From the NCBI GenBank assembly GCA_017937405.1, contig JAGBDS010000032.1, forward strand, positions 1 to 51,518: 51,518 bases of DNA, given 5' to 3'. This document shows, in pieces, positions 14,548-23,969 of this stretch. Position 1 is the first letter of the stretch; every line of letters begins with the position of its first letter. The position numbers were made by a program, and so were the translations under genes. The DNA comes from Oscillibacter sp. (GTDB lineage: Bacteria; Bacillota; Clostridia; Oscillospirales; Oscillospiraceae). The notes below the pieces were generated by a model that worked only from the letters and a program-made list of their open reading frames with translations, was not told where the DNA came from and made no database searches.

Positions 14548-15573
14548 ATGAAAGAACAACTGGAAGCCATTCGCAAAGGCGCGCTGGAAGCCATCGCCGG
14601 CACCCAGGCTGCCGCCGACCTGGAAGCCCTGCGGGTCAAGTATCTGGGCAAGAAGGGCGAGCTGACGGCCGTGCTCAAGCAGATGGGCGGACTGTCCGCC
14701 GAGCTGCGGCCTGTCATGGGCCAGATGGCCAACGAGGTCCGCGCCGCCGTGGAAAAGGCCATTGAGAGCCAGTCCGCCATTCTGGCGGAAAAGGCCCTGG
14801 AGGCCAAGCTGGAGGCCGAGACCGTGGATGTGACCATTCCCGGCAAGAAAGTGGAGCTGGGCCACAAGCACCCCATGTACACCGCTCTGGACGAGTTCAA
14901 GGAGATCTTCATCAATATGGGCTTTGAGATCTTCGACGGTCCTGAGATCGAGCAGGAGGACTACAACTTCACCAAGCTGAACACCCCTGACGACCATCCC
15001 GCCCGGGAATGGTCCGACACCTTCTATCTCACCGAGGACTCCCACATCCTGCTGCGGACCCAAACCTCTCCCATGCAGATCCGGGCCATGGAGGAGCACG
15101 GCGTACCCATCCGCATGATCTCCCCCGGCCGGGTGTACCGCAAGGACGAGGTGGACGCCACCCACTCCCCCATGTTCCATCAGATCGAGGGCCTGGTGGT
15201 GGACAAGGGCGTCACCATGGCGGACCTGAAGGGCACGCTGAACGCCGTTATCCGGGAAATTTACGGTCCGGGCACCCAGACCCGTTTCCGTCCCCACCAC
15301 TTCCCCTTCACCGAGCCCAGCTGCGAAGTGGACATCCAGTGCCACAAGTGCGGCGGCAAGGGCTGCCCCACCTGCAAGGGCGAGGGCTGGATCGAGGTCC
15401 TGGGCGCCGGCATGGTCCATCCCAAGGTGCTGCGCAACTGCGGCATCGACCCGGATGTGTACTCCGGCTTCGCCTTTGGCTTCGGTCTGGAGCGCATGGC
15501 CATGGGCCGGTTCAAGATCAGCGACCTGCGGCTGATTTTCGAGAATGACATTCGCTTCTTAGAGCAGTTCTGA
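14548..15573 (+). CDS. pheS: Phenylalanine-tRNA ligase alpha subunit
   Basis: 341 residues, normal length. An N-terminal coiled coil (about 1-90) precedes the class II catalytic core, with HKHPMYTALDEFKEIFINMGFEI, the motif 2 region GRVYRKDEVDATHSPMFHQIEG and motif 3 GFAFGFGLERMAMGRF. It also has a zinc-type CHKCGGKGCPTCKGEGW insert. It joins pheT to form the alpha2beta2 enzyme. AAAGGAG precedes the ATG. Controlled by the T-box upstream. Confidence 0.98.
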   Translation: MKEQLEAIRKGALEAIAGTQAAADLEALRVKYLGKKGELTAVLKQMGGLSAELRPVMGQMANEVRAAVEKAIESQSAILAEKALEAKLEAETVDVTIPGKKVELGHKHPMYTALDEFKEIFINMGFEIFDGPEIEQEDYNFTKLNTPDDHPAREWSDTFYLTEDSHILLRTQTSPMQIRAMEEHGVPIRMISPGRVYRKDEVDATHSPMFHQIEGLVVDKGVTMADLKGTLNAVIREIYGPGTQTRFRPHHFPFTEPSCEVDIQCHKCGGKGCPTCKGEGWIEVLGAGMVHPKVLRNCGIDPDVYSGFAFGFGLERMAMGRFKISDLRLIFENDIRFLEQF

Positions 15574-15576
15574 TTC

Positions 15577-15730
15577 CTCGAGGGGAAGCAGGCTTCCCCT
15601 CGACCTCCCCCACCACCAGCCTGCGGACTGGTGTGTGCGCCCCAAGGGCGCACGGGTCGGGGAATTTTCGCCACGTACACGCCGCGGCGAAAATGATTGA
15701 AATTTCTTTCGCCGCATAGCGACGAAATTC
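15577..15730 (+). repeat. Stem-loop repeat, type II copy 1, between pheS and pheT
   Basis: The 189-bp gap carries a chain of hairpins: GAGGGGAAGC/GCTTCCCCTC, CACCAG/CTGGTG, TGCGCCC/GGGCGCA, and a 34-base block at 15664-15697 in which ATTTTCGCC pairs with GGCGAAAAT around ACGTACACGCCGC. A further TTTCG/CGAAA stem follows. The 34-base block recurs with one mismatch at 31977-32010. It lies inside the pheST transcript. Confidence 0.8.
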
Positions 15731-15762
15731 TGTGAAACCTCATTTCTTTAGGAGGATATATC

Positions 15763-18459
15763 ATGAAACTTTCCCGTAAATGGCTGAATGAATTTGTGGA
15801 CATCGGACCTGTCAGCGACCGCGATTTCGCGGAGGCCATGACCCTCTCCGGCTCCAAGGTGGAGGTCACCGAGGTCCTGAACGAATCCCTGAAAAACGTG
15901 GTGGCGGCCCGTATCCTGAAAATGGAGAAGCACCCCAACTCCGACCATATGTGGATCTGCCAGCTGGACGTCGGCGAGGCGGAGCCCATCCAGATCGTCA
16001 CCGGCGCATGGAACATCCATGAGGGCGACCTCATCCCCGCCGCCAAGCACAACTCCCTGCTGCCCGGCGGTGTGAAGATCACCAAGGGCAACCTGCGGGG
16101 CGTGAAGTCCAACGGCATGATGTGCTCCCTGAAAGAGCTGGGCCTCACTGCCGAGCACGACTATCCCTACGCCACCATCAAGGCCGCCGCTCTGCTGAAC
16201 GACTACAAGCCCCTGGACCCGGAGAAGCCCTCTATCCCCGCCGATGTGCAGCCCGGCCATAAGATTTACGGCAAGGTGGTAGCCGCCCGGGTCACCGGCG
16301 TCGCCTCCGACGATGGTTTCCTCTGGGCTTGCTCCCTGGACACCGGCAGCGGCATGGTGGCTGCTTCCACCGACTGCGCCAACGTCCACGAAGGCGACAT
16401 GGTGGCCTACGACACCGGCAAGAACCACATCTGCACCCTGGCCGACCTCCACGCCGACCAGAAGGAGTTCCCCCATTGCATCCCCGACGGCATCTGGGTG
16501 CTGCATGAGGACGGCGTGAAGCCCGGCGACGATATGGCCGCCGTCATCGGCGCCGACGACCATGTGGTGGAGTTCGAGATCACCCCCAACCGCCCCGACT
16601 GCCTGTCCGTCATCGGTCTGGCCCGGGAGGCCAGCGCCACCTTCGGCAAGCCTTTGAAGCTCCATACCCCCGCGATCAAGGGCTGCGGCGGCGATATCTC
16701 CGAGCTGCTGGACATCGAGATCGAAGACCCGGACCTGTGCCCCCGGTACACCGCCCGGCTGGTGAAAAACGTGAAGATCGCTCCTTCCCCCGCCTGGATG
16801 CGGGAGCGGCTGCGCAACTCCGGCGTCCGTCCCATCAACAACATCGTGGACATCACCAACTACGTCATGCTGGAGTACGGCCAACCCATGCACGCCTTTG
16901 ACTTCTCCTGCGTGGACGGTGGTAAGATCATTGTCCGCACCGCCCGGGAGGGCGAGGCCATCCAGACCCTGGACAGCAATGAGCGGAAGCTGACCTGCAA
17001 CATGCTGTGCATCTGCGACGAACAGAAGCCCGTGTGCGTTGCCGGCGTCATGGGCGGCGCCAACAGCGAGATCATCGGCGACACCGCCATGGTCCTCTTT
17101 GAGTCCGCCAACTTCAACGGCGCTTCCGTCCGCCGTACTGCCCAGGCGCTGAACATGCGCACCGAGGCCTCCGCCCGGTACGAGAAGGGCCTGGACCCCA
17201 TGAACACCATGAAGGCTGTTCAGCGGGCCTGCGAGCTGGTGGAACTGCTGGGTGCCGGCGAAGTCGTGGATGGCGTGATGGACGTCATCGCCAAGGACGC
17301 CTATCCCACCACTGTCAAGCTGGAGCCGGAAAAGGTCAACGCATTGCTTGGCACCAACGTCTCCGAGGAGGAAATGCGCCGCATCCTGCTGTCCCTGGAC
17401 TTCGGTCTGGACGGCGACACCATCCTGGTGCCCTCCTGGCGCGGCGACGTGGAGCACTACTCTGACATTGCCGAGGAAGTGGCCCGGTTCTATGGCTACA
17501 ACAACATCCCCGACACCCTGAACGCAGGCATGAACGAGCGGCGGGGCTTCTCCCCCGTCCAGAAGGCTGAAAACAAGCTGGGCGCCCTGTGCCGCAGTGT
17601 GGGCTACAACGAGATCATCACCTACTCCTTCATCAGCCCCACCTACTATGACAAGATCGACCTGCCCGCGGATTCTCCCCTGCGGAACTCTATGAAAATC
17701 CTGAATCCCCTGGGCGAGGATACCTCCATCATGCGTACCACCACCCTGCCCTCCATGCTGGAGATCCTGACCCGAAACTATAACTTCCGCAACAAGTCTG
17801 CCAAGCTCTATGAGCTGGGCCGCACCTACTTCGCCAAGAACGACGGCTCCGGCATGGCCGACGAACCCAAGGTCCTGTCTCTGGGCGCTTACGGCGAGGA
17901 TATGGACTTCTTCACCCTCAAGGGCGCCGCGGAAACGGTGCTGGAGGGCCTGCGCATCACCGGCGTCCGCTATGAGGCGGAGCGGGAGAATCCCTCCTAC
18001 CATCCCGGCCGCTGCGCCAAGGTATACTGCGGCGACCGTCTGCTGGGCGTTCTGGGCCAGGTCCATCCCCATGTGGCCGCCAACTACGGCGTGGACTGCG
18101 AGCTGTACGCCGCCGAGCTGCGGTTCGACGCGCTGTATGAGAGCATCGGCCCCGAGCCCATTTACCAGCCCCTACCCAAGTTCCCCGCCGTCACCCGTGA
18201 CATCGCCGTGGTCTGCGACAAGGCTGTCACTGTGGGCGCGCTGGAGGACTGCATCCGCCGGGGCGCCAAGGGCCTTCTGAAAGACGTGGCCCTGTTCGAC
18301 ATCTACACCGGCGTGGGCATCCCCGCAGGTAAGAAGAGCGTGGCTTTCAGCCTGACCCTCCGGGCCGACCACCGCAACCTCACCGCCGAAGAAGCGGACG
18401 CGGACGTCAAGAGCATTCTGGAACTGTTGAAGTCCGAACTGAACGCCGTTCTGCGTTAA
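15763..18459 (+). CDS. pheT: Phenylalanine-tRNA ligase beta subunit, with extra OB-like domain
   Basis: 898 residues, about 100 longer than usual. The standard parts are present: tRNA-binding OB fold (about 44-105), B3/4 editing domain starting EFEITPNRPDCLSVIGLARE, B5 domain, catalytic-like core, and the C-terminal anticodon-binding FDX-ACB domain (FPAVTRDIAVVCDKAV...). Between residues 138 and 245 lies an insert whose VVAARVTGVAS...LWACSLDTG...VHEGDMVA resembles the first OB fold (VVAARILKMEK...MWICQLDVG...IHEGDLIP). This looks like an internal domain duplication. AGGAGG precedes the ATG. Confidence 0.96.
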   Translation: MKLSRKWLNEFVDIGPVSDRDFAEAMTLSGSKVEVTEVLNESLKNVVAARILKMEKHPNSDHMWICQLDVGEAEPIQIVTGAWNIHEGDLIPAAKHNSLLPGGVKITKGNLRGVKSNGMMCSLKELGLTAEHDYPYATIKAAALLNDYKPLDPEKPSIPADVQPGHKIYGKVVAARVTGVASDDGFLWACSLDTGSGMVAASTDCANVHEGDMVAYDTGKNHICTLADLHADQKEFPHCIPDGIWVLHEDGVKPGDDMAAVIGADDHVVEFEITPNRPDCLSVIGLAREASATFGKPLKLHTPAIKGCGGDISELLDIEIEDPDLCPRYTARLVKNVKIAPSPAWMRERLRNSGVRPINNIVDITNYVMLEYGQPMHAFDFSCVDGGKIIVRTAREGEAIQTLDSNERKLTCNMLCICDEQKPVCVAGVMGGANSEIIGDTAMVLFESANFNGASVRRTAQALNMRTEASARYEKGLDPMNTMKAVQRACELVELLGAGEVVDGVMDVIAKDAYPTTVKLEPEKVNALLGTNVSEEEMRRILLSLDFGLDGDTILVPSWRGDVEHYSDIAEEVARFYGYNNIPDTLNAGMNERRGFSPVQKAENKLGALCRSVGYNEIITYSFISPTYYDKIDLPADSPLRNSMKILNPLGEDTSIMRTTTLPSMLEILTRNYNFRNKSAKLYELGRTYFAKNDGSGMADEPKVLSLGAYGEDMDFFTLKGAAETVLEGLRITGVRYEAERENPSYHPGRCAKVYCGDRLLGVLGQVHPHVAANYGVDCELYAAELRFDALYESIGPEPIYQPLPKFPAVTRDIAVVCDKAVTVGALEDCIRRGAKGLLKDVALFDIYTGVGIPAGKKSVAFSLTLRADHRNLTAEEADADVKSILELLKSELNAVLR

Positions 18460-18517
18460 GTTTCGGCTGATGAAAAGGGCAAAGTAAAAATCTTTCGTAA
18501 ATTTCCGCCGGAAACGC

Positions 18518-18546
18518 TTTACAGTTTTTCAAAAAGCGAGTATACT
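18518..18546 (+). promoter_or_regulatory. ireB promoter
   Basis: TTTACA (18518-18523), 17-base spacer, TATACT (18541-18546). Confidence 0.8.
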
Positions 18547-18593
18547 AGCTTTATATTTGATATGCCCATCAGAGAAAGAAAGGTGGTGTCTGT

Positions 18594-18839
18594 ATGGACG
18601 ATTTTACCCGAAAATTCAGTATTGCGATGGATAAGGACGCGGAGATCCACCACATCCTGTCCACCGTCTATCAGGCATTGGAGGAAAAGGGCTATAACCC
18701 TATCAACCAGATCGTAGGTTATATTCTGTCCGAAGACCCCACCTATATCACCAACCACAACAATGCCCGCACCCTCATCCGCAAGATCGACCGGGATGAG
18801 TTGCTGCAGGTGCTGGTGCGGCGGTATCTGGGGCAATAA
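18594..18839 (+). CDS. IreB family regulatory phosphoprotein
   Basis: 81 residues, the normal length of the former DUF965/UPF0297 family: [56 protein letters not shown]. In Enterococcus IreB is a substrate of the PASTA Ser/Thr kinase IreK, and in low-GC Firmicutes its gene usually sits with ruvX (yqgF) and alaS. Here neither is next to it. AAAGGTGG precedes the ATG; a terminator follows. Confidence 0.95.
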   Translation: MDDFTRKFSIAMDKDAEIHHILSTVYQALEEKGYNPINQIVGYILSEDPTYITNHNNARTLIRKIDRDELLQVLVRRYLGQ

Positions 18840-18850
18840 GCCGTGATGAA

Positions 18851-18886
18851 AATCCCGCGAGCTGATTGCTCGCGGGATTTCTTTAT
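18851..18886 (+). terminator. Terminator after ireB
   Basis: AATCCCGCGAG pairs with CTCGCGGGATT, then TCTTTATT. It lies only 25 bases before the methionine operon start, so that operon relies on read-through or an unseen promoter. Confidence 0.85.
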
Positions 18887-18910
18887 TCGACGAAAAAGGA
18901 GGCCGCGCCT

Positions 18911-19570
18911 GTGCTGCCTGATATTGACGAAGCCCTGCGCTATTTAGGCGCAGGCGCTCATCCCCCGGAGGAGCTGCGGCAGCAGGCCGCCGCCGTAGCG
19001 GAGGAGCTGGCTGCTCAGGTCCAGCCCCGCTGCACATATAAGCTGTTCCCTCTGGAACAGGAGGAATCCGGTTTCCGTCTGGGCGGGACGGACCTCGTTC
19101 TCTCCGGTCAAACCGCCCAGCGGATGCTGGCCCAATGTGCCCAGGCTGTTCTGCTGGCCTGCACCCTGGGCACGAAGTTCGACGCCATGGTGCGGTCCGC
19201 CCAGGCCAGGAACATGGCCCGGGCAGTCATTCTGGACGCCTGCGGCAGCGCCCTGGTGGAAAAAGGCTGCGATAAAGCGGAGCGGGATATTGCTGCCCGG
19301 TTCCCTGGCCTCTATCTCACTGACCGCTTCTCCCCCGGCTACGGCGACCTGCCCCTGTCCCTCCAGCCCGCCATCTGCGCTCTGCTGGACACGGCGCGCC
19401 GGGTAGGCATCCACGTCACCCCCAGCTTTCTGATGAACCCCAGCAAGTCCGTCACCGCCGTCATCGGTCTTTCGGACAGGCCCCAGATGGCCCGCATCCG
19501 TGGCTGCGCCTGGTGTGTCATGCGAAATACCTGTACACTTCGTAAGGGAGGAAAATCCTGTGGCCTTTGA
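18911..19570 (+). CDS. Stand-alone methionine synthase reactivation domain protein
   Basis: 219 residues from a GTG at 18911, eight bases after AGGAGG. It resembles the C-terminal AdoMet-binding activation domain of MetH: DACGSALVEKGCDKAE and the AdoMet-binding stretch DRFSPGYGDLPLSLQPAI, ending in SDRPQMARIRGCAWCVMRNTC. In E. coli this domain is part of MetH and re-methylates oxidised cobalamin. Here it is a separate gene directly before a metH that lacks the domain, overlapping it by 11 bases, so the two form a split enzyme. Confidence 0.92.
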   Translation: MLPDIDEALRYLGAGAHPPEELRQQAAAVAEELAAQVQPRCTYKLFPLEQEESGFRLGGTDLVLSGQTAQRMLAQCAQAVLLACTLGTKFDAMVRSAQARNMARAVILDACGSALVEKGCDKAERDIAARFPGLYLTDRFSPGYGDLPLSLQPAICALLDTARRVGIHVTPSFLMNPSKSVTAVIGLSDRPQMARIRGCAWCVMRNTCTLRKGGKSCGL

Positions 19571-21926
19571 TTTTTTTGACCCCACCCGGGAGTTTTTGAT
19601 CTTAGACGGCGCTATGGGCACCGTTTTGCAGCAGCGGGGCCTGCCCCCCGGCGGACAGCCAGAGCTGCTGAACCTCACCGACCCCGCCCTGCTGCGGAGC
19701 GTCTATGCGGAATACATCCAGGCGGGCAGCCAGGTCATCTACGCCAACACCTTCGGCGCCAACGGCCTGAAGCTGGCCCGGACGAGCCACAGTGTAGAGG
19801 AGATCGTCACCGCCGCCATCTCTGTTGCCAAGGAAGCTGCCGCCGGGACTGGCGTCCGGGTGGCGCTGGACATGGGCCCCCTGGGCGAGCTGTTGGAGCC
19901 CATGGGCACGCTGCCTTTCGAGCGGGCTTATGGCCTGTTCCGGGAGATGGCCGTGGCCGGTGAAAAAGCCGGAGCCGACCTGGTGGCCATCGAGACCATG
20001 ACCGACTTGTACGAGACCAAGGCAGCTTTACTGGCCGTCAAGGAAAACACCTCCCTCCCCGCTCTCGTCACTATGTCCTTTGAGGAGCGGGGCCGCACCT
20101 TCACCGGCTGCACCGTGTCCGCTATGGCCCGGACGCTGGAGGGATTGGGTGCCGACGCCATCGGCCTGAACTGCTCCCTCGGTCCGGACAAGCTGGCGCC
20201 CCTTCTGGCGGAGCTGTGCCGGAACACCCGGCTGCCGGTGGTGGCAAAGCCCAACGCGGGCCTGCCCGACCCGGTGGACGGCCACTATGACATGGGGCCC
20301 GAGGCCTTCGCCGCCGCGCTGTTGCCCTGCGTGGAGGCAGGCGTCACCATTGTGGGCGGCTGCTGCGGCACCTCCCCGGACTACATCCGCTGCCTGAAGG
20401 CGGCTCTGGTGGGTAAAAAGCCCGCTCCCCGCACCTATGATGATACCTGCTGCGTCTGCACCCCCGTCACCACCTGCCGCCTGGACGGCGTGCGGGTCAT
20501 CGGTGAGCGGGTGAACCCCACCGGCAAAAAGCGGTTCCAGCAGGCGTTGCTGGAAAACGACCTGGACTACATCCTGGACGTTGCCATCCAGCAGGAGGAC
20601 GCCGGGGCCGACATTCTGGACGTGAACGTGGGCTTCCCCGGCGTGGACGAAGTGGAAATGCTGCCCCGGGTAGTGAAGCACCTGCAAAGCGCCCTTTCCC
20701 TTCCTTTACAATTGGATTCCTCCAACCCCGCCGCGCTGGAAGCGGGCCTGCGGGTCTACAACGGTAAGGCGGCGGTGAACTCTGTCAACGGCGAGGCGGA
20801 GGTGCTGGACCGCATCCTGCCCATCGTAAAAAAATACGGCGCCGCCGTGGTGGGCCTGACCCTGGACAAGGGCGGCATCCCCCAGTCGGCGGAACAGCGG
20901 GTCGCCATTGCCTGCCGTATTCTGAACGCAGCCCTGTCTTACGGCATCCCCAGGGAGGATGTGTGGATGGACTGCCTGACGCTGACGGTCTCAGCCCAGC
21001 AGGAACAGGCCGTGGAGACGCTGAAAGCCGTCCACGCTGTCCGCCATGAATTGGGCTTGCAAACGGTGCTGGGTGTGTCCAATATCTCCTTCGGCCTGCC
21101 CAACCGCCCTCTTATTACCCAGAGTTTCCTTACCCAGGCCATGTACGCAGGCCTGACTTTGCCCATTATCAATCCCAACCAGAAAGCGATGATGGACGCT
21201 GTGGCGGCTTTCCGGGTGCTCTCCGGCGAGGACGCCCAGTGCCAGGCCTACATCGCCCGCTTTGCCGACGAACCGGCGGCTGCCGCCTCGCCTGCCGCCA
21301 GCGGGAGCATGACTCTGGAGGACGCCATCGTCCGGGGCCTTCAGGCGGACGCGGCAGTTCTGGCGAAGGCGGCTCTGGAAACGGAAGAGGAGCTTTCTCT
21401 GGTGGAAAACCGGCTCATCCCCGCCCTGGACCTGATTGGCGAGCGGTACGAGCAGGGCAAAGCCTTCCTGCCCCAGCTCCTGGGCGCGGCCCAGGCGGCC
21501 CAGGCCGTGTTCGAGGTCATCCGCACCTCCATCGCCCAGAAGGGCGGTACTCCTGTGAAAAAAGGCCGCCTCATCATCGCCACAGTCCACGGGGATATCC
21601 ACGATATTGGAAAGAACATCGTCCGCACCGTGCTGGAAAACTACGGCTATGAGGTGCTGGACCTGGGCCGTGACGTGCCGCCGGAGGTCATCGTTCGGAC
21701 GGCGGTGGAGCAGGGCATCCATTTGGTGGGCCTGTCCGCCCTGATGACCACCACTCTCCCCGCCATGGAGGAGACCATCCGCCAGCTCCACACCCTGCCC
21801 CAGCCGCCTGTGACCTTCGTCGGCGGTGCGGTGGTGACGCCGGAATACGCCGCCCAGATGGGCTCGGACTACTATGCCAAGGATGCCCGCCAGTCGGTGG
21901 AGATTGCCAGAAAGGTCTTGGGATAA
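19560..21926 (+). CDS. metH: Cobalamin-dependent methionine synthase (without activation domain)
   Basis: 788 residues from a GTG at 19560, eight bases after GGAGG. Domain order: homocysteine-binding barrel (about 1-295; EFLILDGAMGTVLQQRG, zinc-ligand GGCCGTSPDYI), methyltetrahydrofolate-binding barrel (about 310-560; VIGERVNPTGKK, ILDVNVG), helical cap, and cobalamin-binding Rossmann domain with the lower-ligand motif GDIHDIGKNIV around residue 680. It lacks the fourth, activation domain, which is supplied by the upstream gene. It transfers methyl groups from methyl-THF to homocysteine. The stop shares a base with the next start codon (TAATG). Confidence 0.96.
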   Translation: MAFDFFDPTREFLILDGAMGTVLQQRGLPPGGQPELLNLTDPALLRSVYAEYIQAGSQVIYANTFGANGLKLARTSHSVEEIVTAAISVAKEAAAGTGVRVALDMGPLGELLEPMGTLPFERAYGLFREMAVAGEKAGADLVAIETMTDLYETKAALLAVKENTSLPALVTMSFEERGRTFTGCTVSAMARTLEGLGADAIGLNCSLGPDKLAPLLAELCRNTRLPVVAKPNAGLPDPVDGHYDMGPEAFAAALLPCVEAGVTIVGGCCGTSPDYIRCLKAALVGKKPAPRTYDDTCCVCTPVTTCRLDGVRVIGERVNPTGKKRFQQALLENDLDYILDVAIQQEDAGADILDVNVGFPGVDEVEMLPRVVKHLQSALSLPLQLDSSNPAALEAGLRVYNGKAAVNSVNGEAEVLDRILPIVKKYGAAVVGLTLDKGGIPQSAEQRVAIACRILNAALSYGIPREDVWMDCLTLTVSAQQEQAVETLKAVHAVRHELGLQTVLGVSNISFGLPNRPLITQSFLTQAMYAGLTLPIINPNQKAMMDAVAAFRVLSGEDAQCQAYIARFADEPAAAASPAASGSMTLEDAIVRGLQADAAVLAKAALETEEELSLVENRLIPALDLIGERYEQGKAFLPQLLGAAQAAQAVFEVIRTSIAQKGGTPVKKGRLIIATVHGDIHDIGKNIVRTVLENYGYEVLDLGRDVPPEVIVRTAVEQGIHLVGLSALMTTTLPAMEETIRQLHTLPQPPVTFVGGAVVTPEYAAQMGSDYYAKDARQSVEIARKVLG

Positions 21927-23683
21927 TGGACGTCAGAAGCTATTTGAAACAGGGCCGCCCCCTGCTATTCGACGGCGCCATGGGCACCTATTTTGCCTCC
22001 CTGCCCGGCCGGGCGGAGGAGCGCTGTGAGCATGCTTGCCTGGACCACCCGGAGGAGGTCCGGGCCATCCACCGTGCTTATCTGGAAGCCGGGTGCCGCG
22101 CCGTCAAGACCAACACCTTCTCCGTGGGTGCCGACCTGGCCCAGGGAGACGAGGACCTGGCAAAGGACATCATCAACGCCGCCTGCCGTCTGGCCCAGGA
22201 GGAAGTATCCGCCTTCAATGCTTATGTATTTGCGGACCTGGGGCCTGCGCCCGAGGACTCTATTCTCTCTCCCGCCGACAACTACTGCCGTCAGGCTGAC
22301 TGGTTCCTGGACCAGGGCATCTGCCATTTTCTGGTGGAAACGCTGCCCTCTGACGACGGCATCCCGGAGCTTGCCCGCCATCTGAAGACCCGGTGCCCGG
22401 AAGCATACCTCATCGTTTCCTTCGCGGTTGCTCCCGGCGGCGTCACCCGGTACGGCGTCTCCGGCGCCGAGCTGTACCGCCGGACCGCCGCCCTGCCTGA
22501 GGTGGACGCCGTGGGTTTCAACTGTGTCTCCGGCCCCCACCACCTGATGGAATACATCCAAACGCTGGCTCCCGTGGAAAAACCCCTTTCCGTCATGCCT
22601 AACGCCGGCTACCCCACGGTGCTGGGCCGCCGGACGGTCTACCACGGCGCACCGGAATACTTCGGTCAGAAGCTGTCTCAGATTGCCCAGGCGGGCGCCT
22701 CCATTGTGGGCGGCTGCTGCGGCACTACTCCCGCTCACATTGCCCAGGCGGCAAGGGCCCTGGAGAGCGCTCCTGCCCAAGCGGCTCCCAGCGTCACTGC
22801 TGAAACCAGAGAGCGCCGCACTCCCGGCGCCAACACGCTGGCAGAGAAGCTGAACAGCGGCAGACGGGTCATTGCCGTGGAGCTGGACCCGCCGGTGGAT
22901 GACAACATTACGCCTTTCCTGGACGGCGTCCGTGTCCTGCGGGACGCCGGAGCCGACGCTATCACCATCGCGGACTGCCCCATCGGCCGCCCCCGAGCAG
23001 ACAGCAGCCTGCTGGCCTGTAAAATTCACCGGGAGCTGGGCGTGGAGCCCCTGCCCCACATGACCTGCCGGGACCGAAACCTCAATGCCACCAAGGCCCT
23101 GCTGCTGGGGCTTTCCATGGAGGGTGTCCACAACGTCCTGCTGGTCACCGGCGACCCCATCCCTACGGAGGACCGGGACGAGGTAAAGAGCGTGTTCAAT
23201 TTTAACTCCCGAAAGCTGGCCCGGTACGTCAGCGCATTGAATGAGCAGCTGACCACACCTTTCCAAATCTTCGGTGCTCTGAACGTCAACGCCAAAAACT
23301 TTGATATGCAGCTGAAGATCGCCCGGGAAAAGGAGGAAAACGGCGTGGCCGGGTTCCTGACCCAGCCAGTGCTGTCCCAGGAGGCTCTGGACAATCTGAA
23401 GCGGGCCAGAGCGGTCCTGAACGGCAAAATTCTGGGCGGCATTTTCCCTATCGTCAGCTACCGCAACGCCTGCTTTTTGAACAACGAGATCGCCGGAATG
23501 CGGGTGTGCGACGAGATCATTCAATTGTACAAGGATAAGGACCGGGACGAGGCCGAGGCCCTGGCCGCAACTATCTCCGCCCGTGTGGCTCATGAGATCA
23601 AGCCTTATACTGACGGTCTTTACCTGATGACACCCTTCCGCCGGGTGGAGCTGATTGCCCGCATCATCCATGAAATCCGATAA
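21926..23683 (+). CDS. Bifunctional homocysteine S-methyltransferase / methylenetetrahydrofolate reductase
   Basis: 585 residues, YitJ-like. The N-terminal half (about 1-295) is a homocysteine methyltransferase barrel (RPLLFDGAMGTYFASL, GFNCVSGPHH, zinc cysteines in GGCCGTTPAHI). The C-terminal half (from about 305; RRVIAVELDPPVDDN, HMTCRDRN, LLVTGDPIPTEDRDEVKSVFNFNS) is an MTHFR barrel that makes methyl-THF, the donor for MetH. The ATG overlaps the metH stop. In Firmicutes such fusions serve as MetF. Together with the two genes upstream this is a compact methyl-THF-to-methionine module. Confidence 0.95.
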   Translation: MDVRSYLKQGRPLLFDGAMGTYFASLPGRAEERCEHACLDHPEEVRAIHRAYLEAGCRAVKTNTFSVGADLAQGDEDLAKDIINAACRLAQEEVSAFNAYVFADLGPAPEDSILSPADNYCRQADWFLDQGICHFLVETLPSDDGIPELARHLKTRCPEAYLIVSFAVAPGGVTRYGVSGAELYRRTAALPEVDAVGFNCVSGPHHLMEYIQTLAPVEKPLSVMPNAGYPTVLGRRTVYHGAPEYFGQKLSQIAQAGASIVGGCCGTTPAHIAQAARALESAPAQAAPSVTAETRERRTPGANTLAEKLNSGRRVIAVELDPPVDDNITPFLDGVRVLRDAGADAITIADCPIGRPRADSSLLACKIHRELGVEPLPHMTCRDRNLNATKALLLGLSMEGVHNVLLVTGDPIPTEDRDEVKSVFNFNSRKLARYVSALNEQLTTPFQIFGALNVNAKNFDMQLKIAREKEENGVAGFLTQPVLSQEALDNLKRARAVLNGKILGGIFPIVSYRNACFLNNEIAGMRVCDEIIQLYKDKDRDEAEALAATISARVAHEIKPYTDGLYLMTPFRRVELIARIIHEIR

Positions 23684-23691
23684 TATCCGAT

Positions 23692-23732
23692 AAAAAACGG
23701 TGAGTATTGCTTCGGATACTCACCGTTTTTTG
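23692..23732 (+). terminator. Terminator of the methionine operon
   Basis: AAAAAACGGTGAGTAT pairs with ATACTCACCGTTTTTT around GCTTCGG. It works for both strands. Confidence 0.95.
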
Positions 23733-23739
23733 TATTTCC

Positions 23740-23969
23740 TTTTCAGCGCTGTCAGCCAGCGGCACAGAGCGCGCCAAACAGCAAACCGAAGCTCAGCAGG
23801 ACATAGCGGTAAAGAGGTAAACCGCATAGAGGCCCTTCCAACCAAAACATACCGCCAGCAGCGACATCGGCTCGATGTTAGGAAACCGGACCATTGCTAT
23901 CTTCGCCGTGAAGGTCATGACACCCAGCATGGCAAACAGGGCCACCTCCCGGGCGGCCCCTCGCTTCAC
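23740..23969 (-). pseudogene. Remnant of an ECF transporter S component
   Basis: From a GTG at 23969 the minus strand reads KRGAAREVALFAMLGVMTF, then TAKIAM and RFPNIEPMSLLAV, then FGWKGLYAVYLF, and hits a stop at 23793. A membrane helix continues in another frame (RYVLLSFGLLFGALCAAG). This pattern (hydrophobic helix, PNIEP, GWKALYPVY) matches ECF S components that go with DUF4430 proteins. The gene is truncated and frameshifted. Its GTG overlaps the stop of the DUF4430 remnant as GTGA, as in an intact two-gene unit. Confidence 0.6.

Noticed and set aside
15748-18072. A very long open frame antisense to pheT (over 770 codons)
   Set aside because: It is the mirror of a GC-rich gene with strong codon bias; its translation is rich in Gly, His, Val, Asp and Gln with no domain, and pheT is certain.
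18840-18911. Looked for a SAM or B12 riboswitch before the methionine operon
   Set aside because: The gap holds only the ireB terminator and a ribosome site; there is no room for either riboswitch.
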